A DNA stretch of 58,006 nucleotides from Spirogloea muscicola (lineage: Eukaryota; Streptophyta; Zygnematophyceae; Spirogloeales; Spirogloeaceae): assembly GCA_009602725.1 (NCBI GenBank), contig WELB01000061.1, positions 97,230 through 155,235 of the forward strand, read 5' to 3'. Under the pieces are notes generated by a model. That model was not told the DNA's origin. It saw only the letters and a program-made list of their open reading frames with translations, and made no database searches. This document shows, piece after piece, positions 1 through 11,100 of the stretch (the first letter of the stretch is position 1; each line of letters begins with the position of its first letter). Both the position numbers and the translations under genes were made by a program.

Positions 1-151
1 GAGGCCGCCGGCCAGCCTCTGGCGCGGCTGCCGGCTCGGCTCGCCGCCGTCGCGGAACGCGCCGGCGGCCGCTGAGAGCTGAGCTCGTCGGCCGCTGGGA
101 GTGCCGCCCCGGGCGCTGCCTGCCTGCATCCTGTGACGACGCGCCGCCACC

Positions 152-3100
152 ATGGTGAGCCCCCGCTCGCTCCGATCACCGCTCCCTCGGAGAGCCCGCC
201 GCCGTCCGCCGGCGATTCGGGCGAGGGCCGGCCAGGCGCGGCAGCGAGGCGAGAGCCCACGCCGGGCGAGAAGTGCCGGGGTTTAGCGGCGACTCCTGGG
301 GTTTGGCTGCGGATGGCCACGTTTGAGGAGGAGCGAGGTGCCCGGGCACCACGCAGGGGCCGGCGCACAGCCAGCGGCGGTGTGGCGGCTGCGGTGGGCA
401 GCCGTCGCGGCATGGGCGGCCCCCGGGGCTCGGGGCTAGGGTTCTGAGGCGTCTAAAACCCTGGTGTGTCCAGGTGCCACAGTCTTATTGGCTTTGTACC
501 AGTGGTTGGAAGCGTCGCTTGACGGCACTCCTTGCCCTGTGCGATCCGTGTGGCAGCCTCAAGGCGACTATGTGGAGCTGCACCAGAAGCGCTATGGCCA
601 CCGGCTGGACCACTTTGAGAAGAAGCGCAAGAAGGAGGCCCGGGGGGTGCACGAGCGCTCCCGCTTTGCACAGAAGGCAAGCCCAGCACCCACCGCTGCC
701 ATTCACTGCAGTCCCTCCTGACTCGGCTCGAGGGTTTCTTGGCACTGCCCAGACTCACGGTGTTGCTGGGCGGCGGGGGGTGTGATGCTCCTTGCAGGTG
801 CTCGGTCTCAAGGCCAAGCTGTACGGCAAGAAGCGTTATGCCGAGAAGGCACTCATGAAGAAGACGTGAGCTCGCGACCCCTGCCTCTGATCTTGAGTTC
901 GCTGCATGCGGCCTGCTGCTCAACAGACGTCCATGTGATGATAATCTGCTCTCAAAGCCATGGCTCATGTTGGTACATGGATTGCCTGCCTTCATGTAAT
1001 CGTGTATGTTCGGAGCTAGCTGCAGTGCTCATGGTGCATGCATGCCTGGTTCAGGATTGCGATGCATGGTGAGCGGAACAACCGGCACCAGGCAGATGAC
1101 CACGTGCCCGAGGGGGCTGTGCCTGCATACCTGCTCGACCGCGAGGCGACAGCCCGGGCCAAGGTGACCTTGCGATCTCTCCCATCGTACCCCGTGACCT
1201 CTGCGAATTTCAGCCGAGTGCCTGAAAACCGAAGAACATTGGTTGCTTCAGCTTCTGGACGGCTTCCATCGACTTCAATTTGCATACAGCTGCTCCTTTA
1301 GTCATTCTAATCATGAGGCCAAGCAACGATGCTGCCAGCAATGCACCTAACACATCTCCTACTCTTTGCCTGGGTAGTGAATCAATGGTCCTCACATGCA
1401 GCAGCTTTTATACCTGTCCAAGTAGTGCAGTGCCCTGATCATTCGCTGAGTGGCCGGCAATGCCTGTTGAATATGCACTGGCTGCATAATGGCAGGTTCT
1501 GAGCAATACGATCAAGCAGAAGAGGAAGGAGAAGGCTGGCAAGTGGGAGGTTCCACTTCCCAAGGTACCTACACTGTCTTGAGCACCTCAGTAGATCAAT
1601 TCCATGGGGTTGAAGTAGAGTTGCACCTGCGGAAACAGCATTGCTGGTGTTTATAGTTCTACTGGGTGTCATTTTGATGTCAAAGATTGCAATCTGGATG
1701 CACACCTCTTGGAGGCAAATGCTCAAATTGAAGTGCAGTGGGATCAGGACATCATGTCCTTGACATGTCCACCATACAGACTCAGAGGTTTCCCTGTGGT
1801 GAGCTGCAGGTTCGACCTGTGGCTGAAGATGAGATGTTCCGGGTCATTCGCTCCGGGAAAAGAAAAAGTGAGGCCTCTGACGACTGCAGGATCTATGCGT
1901 GTGGTGTCAGTTGCAATGGAAGAGGCTTCACATAGACGAAAGTCAAGGACTACATGTGCAGTCAATGTAGCCAACCTCTGCAGTCTTGGTTGTCCGGCAT
2001 TGCTTTGGTGAACACAACCATTGTACTGATCAGATGCGTCAGTAGGACATACTCCCTGATTCTGGCCAGAGTCCATGCAGATCTTGCAATCAGCCGCCTC
2101 TCTACCTTACCAAACTATCTATTGTCGTGATTTATGGTCTCAAGTAGCCATCTTCTGTCATTCTTGCTCTACCAGCCAAACAGTGGAAAAGGATGGTGAC
2201 AAAAGTGACATTTGTCGGTCCTGGTTTTACTCGCAAGCCTCCGAAGTATGAGAGATTCATCCGTCCCATGGCACTGCGCTTCACCAAGGTCAGATTGTTG
2301 TCGGCCATTTGTTAGAGCGGTGCAGGCCTGTTCATTGCTGCCTGTCTGCTCGGGCTTTTCTTGTGGTGGTGTTGCGGTTTAGCTGAACCGGTCTTGGGTG
2401 CTTACAAATTACATAAGCCGCGAGGCTAAAGTACAGACCAGCCCATTGGCCTTGCTTTCTTGCATGTACAACCACAGCAGCCTGGAGGCTGCGATGACAC
2501 CGTAGGTTGCCTGAAAGCAAAGTTCCTTGTGGAGGTTGCAAGCGGGGGTTGCAAAGGCAATTAATCATGTGGCAGCTCGTGCTTGCAGGCACATATCACC
2601 CACCCAGAATTGAAGTGCACGTTCAATCTGGACATCATCGGTGTCAAAAATAATCCGAATGGGCCAATGTATTCCTCCATGGGTGTCATTACCAAGGGCA
2701 CTGTGATTGAGGTAGGTACTAATACCAACCAATTATGAGTGGTGTCCACTCTCTGCCTTCAGCTCACTTGGGTTGATCAGATTGCAGGAAAGCCCGGTAT
2801 CTATACAGAATCTGAAGGCTCGGATTGCTCTTCACAAGCTGGTTATTGGGTGCTTGCATGTGCCTCCTGCTGCCAGGTTAATGTCAGCGAGCTGGGCTTG
2901 GTAACACCTGCTGGAAAAGTTGTCTGGGGTGAGTTGAGGCAATTGCTTGCATTGATCTCTTTCATATGGATAGCTGCTTATCATTCGCCGTTCTCACTGT
3001 ATAAAGCGTAAAGTGGTCCTAGCCACTGCGATGATAGCATTCATGCATTGTCATACATGTTACTACTCTCTCTGCTCTCATGAGTTCCTCACTGTATGTT

Positions 3101-3182
3101 TCCATTTCTTGCAGGCAAATATGCTCAAGTAACAAATAATCCTGAAAATGATGGTTGCATAAATGGCATCCTCCTTGTATGA
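152..3182 (+). CDS. NSA2: Ribosome biogenesis protein NSA2 homolog, 10 exons
   Basis: Exons read from the sequence: 152-154, 557-676, 798-865, 1055-1163, 1496-1564, 1810-1867, 2176-2288, 2589-2711, 2877-2928, 3115-3182. They total 783 nt and encode 260 aa, the usual length of NSA2/TINP1. The product starts [19 protein letters not shown], has a basic KKRKKEARG stretch, and carries the conserved C-terminal S8e-like segment with [19 protein letters not shown] and ends [12 protein letters not shown]2 is a nucleolar factor of pre-60S particles needed for late 27S pre-rRNA processing (family knowledge). Exon 1 holds only the start codon, in a good context (GCCGCCACCATGG). The intron after exon 2 begins GC instead of GT; all others are GT-AG. 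No damage was seen. The start was chosen because codon 2 of the family (P) opens exon 2 in frame. Confidence 0.96.
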
Positions 3183-3223
3183 GGCGCTTCCTAGTTCCCT
3201 CTTGGAATCGGATCGAATCCAAG

Positions 3224-3488
3224 TGTAACATTCAATACACTCCTTCACACGCATCTGGATTGGCCCCCCTTTACCAGTTTTGACAGCCCCCTCCTTGTGG
3301 AAGTGGAGACTTCTGCCGATTTCTTACTTTTACGACTGTGCTGACTTCTGCTGACTGTGAGCTTCCAATAGTGCAATGTATATGGGCTAAACGATCTTGG
3401 CATGCACGGGACTAAACCCATCCCGGTGACTATGGCTCGTGTTATCTGATGAGAAGGCCATTTTGTCAGTTCATGCCTTTGTCTGTAA
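3224..3488 (+). promoter_or_regulatory. Candidate poly(A) signals of NSA2 (TGTAA)
   Basis: TGTAA occurs at 3224-3228 (42 nt after the stop codon) and again at 3484-3488. TGTAA is the standard polyadenylation signal of chlorophyte nuclear genes. Which of the two is used cannot be decided from sequence alone. Confidence 0.5.
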
Positions 3489-3795
3489 CGATCACCAGAC
3501 TGTCACTGTTATTGCGAAGGCATGGATGACAAGCTCTTGTCTTCACAAGATCACATTGTTTCTTACAAATGAGTATGTGGGGACAAAAGTCCTCGTATTG
3601 TGTTCATCTCACACTCTTGCTATATGATTTGAGTGTTTGATCATCAAGTGTCTGACCGTCAATTGTTGTCGAATTTTCTGCACCGGTCCTAGTCATGTGT
3701 CTTGTGAGATCGTCTCAAAAACACACGTTCCCCCAGCTCGTCGGCATCAAGGATTCTGCACCTCTATAAATCGCTAGCAGAAAGGCAGCCATTTT
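3489..3795. other. Intergenic, no gene recognised
   Basis: AT-richer than the flanks, with no conserved reading frame and no repeat shared with the rest of the window. It probably includes the end of the NSA2 3' UTR and spacer before the first retrotransposon remnant. Confidence 0.5.
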
Positions 3796-4690
3796 AAGCC
3801 TGCTGATTGGTCACGTACTGAAAACTTCAAAGTCGTTTTGCATCTCCTCCAGTGACCGATCCATTCGCTCAGTCTGACCATCGGTTTGTGGGCCGAAAGA
3901 GAAGTGGCACTCCCAATGGGGGCAAGGGCTGTGAAAAGACAGCCCTAAAACAATTGACAAGGGTTCGAAGGGTCCAAAAATGCTTCGCAGACAGGTGGGT
4001 CGAACACGGTGGGCAAGGGTTGCTTGATGCCATAAGTGACCCGTGAAGCGAGAGTCGCAATCAAACACGACTTGCTCAGGTGCTCCGTGCAGTTCTCCAT
4101 ACTCGGTCCTCAAGTATATCAGCGAACCAGCGAATCAGTATGGTCGCAGGCCGAAAATGCGCCACTTACTCCAAGATCCAAATACGACAGTGGCATCACA
4201 GCCGTTCCACGTCATTGGCAATTTGGGTGATGAGATCCAGACTTACATATGACCCAATTCCGCGAGAAATGTCCCAAGGCTGGAGTAATTAGGCAGCTTT
4301 TGAGAGCGTGCCTTACTACACTAGCAGGTGGCGCAAATCGTCATAAAAGGCTCTACTTAGGCTTTCGAGCCGGGCCACCAAGTCAGAAGCGGCAGACTTT
4401 TCTTCGCCTTCCCATACCCAAATGACCACTATACGGTGGCTCATGCACCTCTTGCATGTTACTGCTTCGCAAGGCATTGCAGTCGGGAACTACAATGGCG
4501 TCTCTTTGCCAACAAAGTCTTGGTCATTTACTATTGTGCGGTCTTGCTGCACTTGCAAAACAAGGGTCGGTGCCATACCCACACGACTACAGCTCAGAGA
4601 GGTCGGCGGTGGACTGCCGAGCAGTTCCACGGGAAGGCCGCACGTGTAACGAACCAAACCCGGCTTTCCTCCTAGAAATGGCAAGCCAGG
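3796..4690 (-). pseudogene. Decayed chromovirus integrase remnant
   Basis: Read on the minus strand, short pieces match the Ty3/gypsy integrase of the fuller copies at 8.1-11.6 and 33-36 kb. In order they are: the LSEL linker, PDCNALRSSNMQEVHEPPYSGHLGMG-like zinc-binding segment near 4400-4500, an ELHGAPEQVVFDCDSRFTGH-like core with the second catalytic Asp near 4060-4090, and PQTDGQTERM with the catalytic Glu near 3855-3885. The pieces sit in different frames with stops between them, so it is non-functional. A LINE tail splits the core (separate entry). Confidence 0.75.
3898..3985 (-). repeat. LINE 3'-tail unit inside the integrase remnant
   Basis: On the minus strand this reads CCCTTCGAACC, then CTTGTCAATTGTTTTAGGG, a hairpin (AGGGCTG/CAGCCCT) and CCCCCATTGGGAGTGCCAC, which is the 3' end of the LINE family at 48070-48634 and 57335-57475. 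It splits the integrase between its DCDSRF and QTDGQTERM parts, so it arrived after the chromovirus. Confidence 0.75.
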
Positions 4691-5126
4691 ATCTAATAGG
4701 CACTCCCTTTGACGGGGAGGGACCCGACAAATATGTCCACGAAAGCCCCTGGTGGTATCTGGTTGACAACGCTAGGCGAAGACTCTGTGTACCCATTTAC
4801 AAATGGCTTAAACCTCAGAACATGAGAGAATGTCATTATACGGCACTCTCAGGACCATGGGCGAAGCTAAGACAATTGAGAAAGTGCAAAGGTCGCTTTA
4901 TTGGCCCAATATGGACAACACGATTAAAGAATATGTATCGACATGTGAGGCATGCCTAGCTAACAAACACTTTACCCAAGCGGATCAAGGCCTTCTCCAA
5001 CCTCTCCCAATTCTGGAGTATACCTGGAAGGTCGTGACCATGGATTTGGTTACAATTTGCCAGAGACAAGTGCCAGGAATGATGCAATATGTGTCGTGGT
5101 TGATTAACGTGATAGCCGTGGCTTGA
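4691..5126 (+). pseudogene. Integrase zinc-binding fragment of a second gypsy lineage
   Basis: Plus-strand frame 4830-5126 contains GEAKTIEKVQRSLYWPNMD followed by YVSTCEACLANK, the H2C2 zinc-binding domain at the N-terminus of a Ty3/gypsy integrase. The H-x3-H half lies in another frame just upstream (about 4830-4850). The fragment stops just past MDLVT, before the catalytic core. Its sequence is clearly unlike the chromovirus family in this window (which has TCATCQRSK), so it is a separate lineage. Nothing is known of its LTRs. Confidence 0.65.
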
Positions 5127-5358
5127 CGATCCTCATTCCTCACAGCACGTCTGCGACCTGAATGTCATACCAGGGCGCAGTGCGTCGTTTGTAGCGCCGG
5201 CCAGAGGGCGGTTGGACGGAATCGAGTAGGGGCTAACCCTGGTAGAATGTTTTGAAGGGGAAGATGGACTAGCTATATTTTCATCACCCCAATGCGATCA
5301 GCTCTTGCCAGCTGCAGTTGATATATTTGGCTGTTTAGGTCCTCATTTCCACACTCTC
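5127..5358. other. Intergenic with a short dispersed repeat
   Basis: No coding signal. The stretch GGGCGGTTGGACGGAA...GGGCTAACCCTGG near 5210-5245 resembles 38365-38403, which lies just before another LINE tail, so part of it is dispersed repeat. Confidence 0.4.
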
Positions 5359-6049
5359 TGTAACGTTCCCTCCGTTTGAGCGTGCCAACAGTGCCGGTAA
5401 CCTTACATGATCGTATCGTATCTACCGTTTGGGAGTCCCAAACGGTCCGGGTAATTTCGCTCCACTACGTGTAGCTAAGTATGGGCTGAGGCCCTGGGCA
5501 CTTCCGACACGCGCCACGCGCGGCACGCGCCACGCGCAGCACGCGCCAGTCCCATAGATTCGCATCCCCATTCGTCAGGCCCGCCCCTCCGGGGAAGGAC
5601 CTTGGGGGCAACCCTCGTCACACCCTCGGGGGAGGGGTGGCAGATGGAACGCTTATCAGTAGCAGGTCGAGGCCAGACTCCTCAGTCGGACCCGTGACGC
5701 CAAGAGAGGCACAGCCCTGCTGCTGCCTGCTGCCGCAGGCGCCGCCACAGCTCTGCTACTGCCGCCTGCTGCCCAGCCCGTCGCCGCAGCTCGTCGTTGC
5801 GGGACTCGCCGGCTCTCTGTAAGTACCATGGCCGCGCCCCTCGCGGGGACAGCTGCTGACCCTCGGTGAGTCGCCGCCTTCCGGCGGTGCCTCAGGGTAG
5901 GACTTCCGCTTCGCTCTGTGCGCATACGTGTACGCTGTGTGCGCTGGCGTTCCACTCTGTAAGGGGGGTTGTCTCCAAAACACCCTATGTCCGAAACCCA
6001 AACAGGACGTTCTGACTCTAACTGTGTGATTATGGACAGAGATGTCACA
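5359..6049 (+). mobile_element. Solo LTR, family LTR3
   Basis: Begins TGTAACGTTCCCTCCG and ends GATGTCACA, matching the LTRs at 14691-15444 (+), 19729-20501 (-) and a variant at 31395-32143 (+). No internal retroelement sequence adjoins it, so it is a solo LTR. The flanks share CACTCTC (5352-5358 and 6050-6056), though the immediate 5-mers differ at one position. A 10-bp-arm hairpin (ACCGTTTGGG, loop AGT, CCCAAACGGT) lies at 5424-5446. Confidence 0.8.
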
Positions 6050-6133
6050 CACTCTCCTTCACACCTTCTCCTTCACAATCTTGCCAGTTTAGTATGCACG
6101 ATGTGCAGATGTGCTTCCAGCTGAGATGGGCTT

Positions 6134-6842
6134 TGTGATGACCCTGACCTTTAAGAGCACAGTTAGGGGTCAGTAAGTCCTCATTGACTCAGGCCCCTCT
6201 GTAGCTGCTCAACGCTTGTCGGCCCCTCCGAGCCCTTGTCAATTCTTTTTGGGCTGGCTTCTCACAGCCCTTATTGACTTCGGTCGCTGGGGTTTAGAGA
6301 CAAACCCCCAGCACAGTGAAAGCACCACGTGTCACACGCAGCGGAAGTCTCGGCCTGCCGACAGGCAGCGACTCACCTCACAGGTACGGGCCAGCGACTG
6401 TCCCCAAGGAGCAGTCACAGTCTTACTCACAGAGAGCCGATGAAGTTCCGCATCGACGGGATGCGGCGACAGGCTGCAGCAGCAAGCAGCAGCAGGGCTG
6501 CGTCGGCGGGCTGCAGCAGCAGGCGGCAGCAGGGCTGCGCCTCTCTCTCGCGGGCTTCACTGAGTTTGACCGAGTGACCCGAGTCTGCTCTCAGCCCTAC
6601 TTGTAGTACTTCATGTGCCACCCTCCCCAGGGGTCTCTGGGAGGTTCGTCTCAGGGCCCACCTTCGACAAGGCGGGCCCGACAAGGGGAATCTAGTACGT
6701 GGCCAGGCCACGCGGCTTCCTTCTGGAAGTGGCGGCCAGTGGCGGCCAGTGGCGGCCAACGGCGGCCAGCCTGCAGGCATCGGATGCCGGCAGCTTTCCA
6801 GCTGTGAGTGCACAGGAATACTCAGCACTTAGCTGGACCAAT
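6134..6842 (-). mobile_element. Truncated LTR, family LTR4 (minus)
   Basis: The minus strand matches the 3' two-thirds of the LTRs of element F (29353-30198): the GGGTGGCACATGAAGTACTAC motif, the GCAGCCCTGCTGC-rich part, and the GGGGGTTTGTCTCTAAACCCC hairpin. It ends near 6134. Its 5' part is missing where the LTR1 element begins at 6843. An 83-bp LINE tail is inserted at 6190-6272. Confidence 0.75.
6190..6272 (+). mobile_element. 83-bp LINE tail insertion with 7-bp TSD
   Basis: The inserted DNA begins CAGGCCCCTCTGTAGCTGC and ends just after the hairpin GGGCTG...CAGCCC. It is flanked by perfect direct repeats ATTGACT at 6183-6189 and 6273-6279. The host is an LTR4 copy whose intact relatives lack this segment. 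It corresponds to the 3' UTR of the LINE family only, with no coding sequence. Confidence 0.85.
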
Positions 6843-7383
6843 TGTAGTGAATCTCGCCCTGAGCACGCAATTAGAGGGAGAGAGTCCTTATTGAGTTCGA
6901 ACATAGTGGGTTCAGGAGCCAACCCACTACACCAGGAAGCACTAGCGCAATGCGCAGCGGCGACTCCACCTCCTGGGCGCAGACCAGCGACTGGCCCTTG
7001 ACGGGCGCAGCCAAGGGCGCCCCGCAGCAGGCCCGCGGCAGTGCGGCGGCTGCTGCGGCGGCGAGCAGCGGCGAGGCTGCTCCTGGGCTTCCTCGGCTCG
7101 AACTGATTGTGGAGCCTCTGCCCCTGAGGCTCCGTGGTGCTTCCCCGTGCCACCCCCCCTCCAGGGGTGTGAGCAGGTTCGCCCCAAGGCCCGCCTTGCG
7201 GCAGGCCAAAGGTCCTCCCTTGGCCGGGCGGATCCTTGAGGGGTATTTCCGGACGGGCGGAGCCCGCACCCGGGCGGGCCACCGGCCAGCCAGCCTGACA
7301 GCTGGCAGGGCACCTGGCCCAAAGAGTCGGTCATGTAATGCCAACAGAGCCATGTGGCTTAACCAGACGGCTGTTTCACTACA
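6843..7383 (-). mobile_element. LTR, family LTR1 (minus)
   Basis: The reverse complement starts TGTAGTGAAACAGCCG and ends GGGCGAGATTCACTACA. It is a copy of the LTRs at 11701-12240, 24590-25132, 27396-27944 and 18213-18768. It is preceded on its own strand by the purine tract ATGGGGAGG, so it is the 3' LTR of the minus-strand remnant at 7384-8135. Confidence 0.85.
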
Positions 7384-8135
7384 TACCTCCCCATTCTGTT
7401 GTCCACGTCCTCGGGAACACCAAGAGAACAGTCACCTGGACAATTTGCCAAATTGACCACAGGTTTCCACGTTCAGTGCTCAGGCCCATACCCGAGACAC
7501 TTCATCAGATAGTACTCCGTGCTTAGTAGCACTTGAGCACCAACATTGAAGGACAGATCCTTCCGATATTTGGCAGCATAAGCCTCTGGCGACTCTAGGC
7601 AATTTCCAAGAGATGCCCAGCTCAGCTCTAAGCCTGCATGAGGGTCCCAATAAAGGCTACCGCGGCGGTAACTCGTTCCGGCCTCCCCCCCTGAAGTGGA
7701 GCTCGGGGATGCTGACCATAGTTGAGGACGCTGACGTTGGCGTGTTCAGCAAACCATGATTCTTTGCCACACCCTTGACGGATAGGACAGAGAGCTCAGA
7801 GAGGTCAGCTGTGAGTTGCCGAGAAGCTCGACGAGTCGGACGCAGCCCTGCAGCCCGCACTCCAGAAGCGTTCAAGGCAGCCAACGCATCAGCTCCGCGA
7901 ATGTTGGGACGCACAGGGTCCCCAACATCAAGCCGTCCAGGGTAATAAACCCATTGGAAATCGAATTGTGCGTTATGCGTGCACCACAGCCAGCAAAGCC
8001 CGATAATCACTGCACATGCGTAGACACTCATTCTCCTTTTGACAAAAAAGAATGGGCGCTGCGTATGGCAATTGAAAGGACGCATCATAGCCCGTCGCCA
8101 GCAGGTCGTCGACCTGGAGGAAGAGCATAGGCCTT
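7384..8135 (-). pseudogene. Internally deleted chromovirus pol remnant (minus)
   Basis: Minus strand, from 8135 down: RT N-terminal segment ([14 protein letters not shown] and [20 protein letters not shown]), then an abrupt jump to the end of RNase H (LAVVHA, NAQFDFQWVYYPGR). Next comes the LSEL linker, and a second jump to the late-integrase GQHPRAPLQ-like region near 7700 and scraps of chromodomain. At least two internal deletions plus stops make it inactive. Its 3' LTR follows at 7383-6843. Its RT end abuts the start of the plus-strand copy, forming a head-to-head pair. Confidence 0.75.
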
Positions 8136-11100
8136 ACCCGACCTCGGTCCGGGTCTACGTCGCTCGCACCCCATTTCTTGGCAGCGTCCATGGCGGACAT
8201 ACTATGCTGTTTGAGGGGCTGGTTGCTTCGGCACCGGCTAGGTTCCTCATAGACTCATCAGGGGCCTCAGTGTCCTTCGTCAGTAGGGATTTGGTGTGCT
8301 CCGCTGGCTTGCCTGTGCAAGCAGACGGCTTAGCAAAAGTGACTTTGGCCGATGGCCACCCCACCACTGTGATGGGTTTGTGCTCAATTCCAATTCGCAT
8401 TCAGCAATATAAAGCCGAGGTGCTTTGCTACGCAATTGCGTTGTCCGTCGCTTTTGATGTCACGTTGGGAGATCACTGGCTTCGTGCCACATCAGCATGC
8501 CTTGACTATGAACGCCGAACTTGCACGGTACAACGTGGCGCACGGCGCCTTGTCCTATGCAAGCAGCTTCCCTGTGCACCGCCGCTGGCGGCAGGGACTC
8601 CCATTCTGCTGTCCGCCATGCAGATGAAGCGGCTGATTTACAACAACACTGTCGAGACGGCATTTCTTGTGATGGTGGCGTCCAATGATGACGAGTCCAA
8701 GCCTGACTTGTGCGTGAATGCTGCGGATTCACATGGCGAAATTCTTGATAAGCTGCTGGATGAGTTTGCGGACGTTTTTCCCGACTCTCTTCCGGACGGT
8801 CTCCCTCCTCACCGAGGTGTGGCTCACACAATTCCATTGGAGCCAGGCGCTCACCCGCCTTACCGTCCCATGTACCGACTTAGCCCTCTCGAATCTCGAG
8901 AGATGCAATCCCAGGTCGAGGACCTGCTGGCGAAGGGCTACATTGAGCCCTCTCAGTCGCCATATGGAGCACCCATTCTCTTTGTCAAAAAGAAGGATGG
9001 CACTCTACGGATGTGCATCGATTATCGGGCTTTGAACAAGCTTACCATCAAGAATCGATATCCATTGCCTCGAATAGATGATCTGTTCGATTGGCTCGCA
9101 GGGGCTACGGTGTTTAGCTCCCTGGACCTGGCAAGTGGGTATCATCAAATTCGAATCACGCCTGCAGATGTCCCGAAGTCAGCGTTTCGGACGCCGCTTG
9201 GACATTTTCAGTTCAAAGTGCTGAGCTTTGGTCTTTACCAATGCACCGGCGACTTTCCAGGCGGCGATGTCGAGGGTCTTTGGCCCCTTGCTCTATCATT
9301 TTGTGCTGGTATATCTGGACGATATCCTCGTGTTCAGCAAAGCACCTGAGGATCACGCGAAGCACCTGCGCCAAGTGCTGCAGCTGCTGCGTGACAATCA
9401 CTTGTACGCAAAGCGGTCCAAGTGCGCATTTAACCAGCCAGAGTTGGCATACCTCGGCCATGTCGTAGGCAAGGACGGAATACGTGTTGATCCCAAAAAG
9501 GCTTCGGTCGTACGGGATTGGCCTGTGCCAAAGACGGTCCCTGCATTGCGTTCCTTTTTGGGCTTTGCAAACTACTTTCGAAAGTTCCTACAAGGCTTTG
9601 GGAACTTGGCACTTCCTCTTACGAAGTTGACTCGTAAGGACGTACCTTGGGAATGGTCGTCCCAATGCCAAAGTGCATTTGAGGGAATCCAGCACACCTG
9701 ACGTCTCCGCCTGTGCTGGCCTTTCCTCGGGAAGGCGTGCCATATGAGCTTGTCTGCGATGCCTCTTTGACCGGCATTGGTGCCGTGCTCTTGCAAGAGG
9801 GTCACCCGTTAGCGTTTGAGAGTCGCCTGCTCGCTCATACCTGCAGATCGAAATTACACTACGGGCGAGCAGGAATTGCTGGCTGTGGTGCACGCCTTAC
9901 GTGTCTGGCGTTGCTTCCTGGAAGGTGTGGCATTTACGGTTGTCACGGATCATTGCCCGTTGACATATTTCCACACACAGCAGCATTTGACTCGGCGTCA
10001 AGCTCGATGGTCGGAGTGCATTGCACAATTCGACTTCCAATGGGTTTATCGCCCTGGCCGTCGTAATGTTGCGGACCCTGTGAGTCGCAACATTAGCGGC
10101 GCTGCTGCGTTGGCCACCTTGAATGCTTCTGGAGTGCGGGCTGCTAAATTGCGTCCGACTCGTCAAGCTTCTGAGCTACCCACGGCAGACCTCTCTGAGC
10201 TCTATGTCCGTATCTGTCAAGGGTATGGCACCGACCCGTGGTTTGCCGAGGCCGCCAACGTGAGTATCCTCACCGATGACAAAGGCTTTTGGTGGCAAGG
10301 TGACGATATTGTGGTCCCAGACTGCAATGCCTTGCGCACTGACATAATGCAGGAGCTGCATGATCCGCCTTACAGTGGTCATCTGGGCGTGGGCAAAACC
10401 CAAAAAGCTGTGCGACGCCTCTTTTGGTGGCCGGGCTTTTCAGCCCAGGTGCGCGCTTTTGTGGTCAGTTGTGCCACATGCCAGCGTAGTAAGGCATTTT
10501 CTGGCAAACCTGCCGGTTTACTTCAGCCCTAGCAGATTCCGGAGCGGAATTGGTCTGATGTAAGTGTGGATTTCATCACACAATTGCCTAAGACACGGAA
10601 TGGCTATGATGCCATTGTTGTCTTTGTGGATCGCTTGAGTAAAATGGTGCATTTTGCTCCCACAACTACGCGGGTTTCTGCGAATAATTTCGCTGGCATC
10701 TTTGTGGATAAGGTGTGGAAATTGCATGGCGTACCTGAGAGAATGGTCTCGGACCGCGATCCTCGCTTTACAGGTCACTTTTGGACAGAAGTTTGCAAGA
10801 TTCTTGGCACGCAACAAGCCATGTCCACAGCCTTTCACCCACAAACTGATGGTCAAACTGAGCGCATGAATCGAGTTCTCGAGGACATGTTGAGGCACTT
10901 CGTCAACCCCAGCCAGACTGACTGGGATGAGTATTTGGCTCCAGCTGAGTATGCTGTAAACAATGCCTATCATGGGTCCACAAAAGAGACTCCACTCTTC
11001 CTCAACTATGGTCAGCATCCCCGAGCTCCACTTCAGGTGGGGAGGCCGGAACGGGTTCCCGCCGCGGTAGCCTTTACTGGGACTCTCTTGGAGGCTCAGA

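Noticed and set aside
6942-7456. Open frames of 130-200 codons in LTR1 copies
   Set aside because: They lie wholly within LTR sequence repeated in five places and are not conserved in frame.
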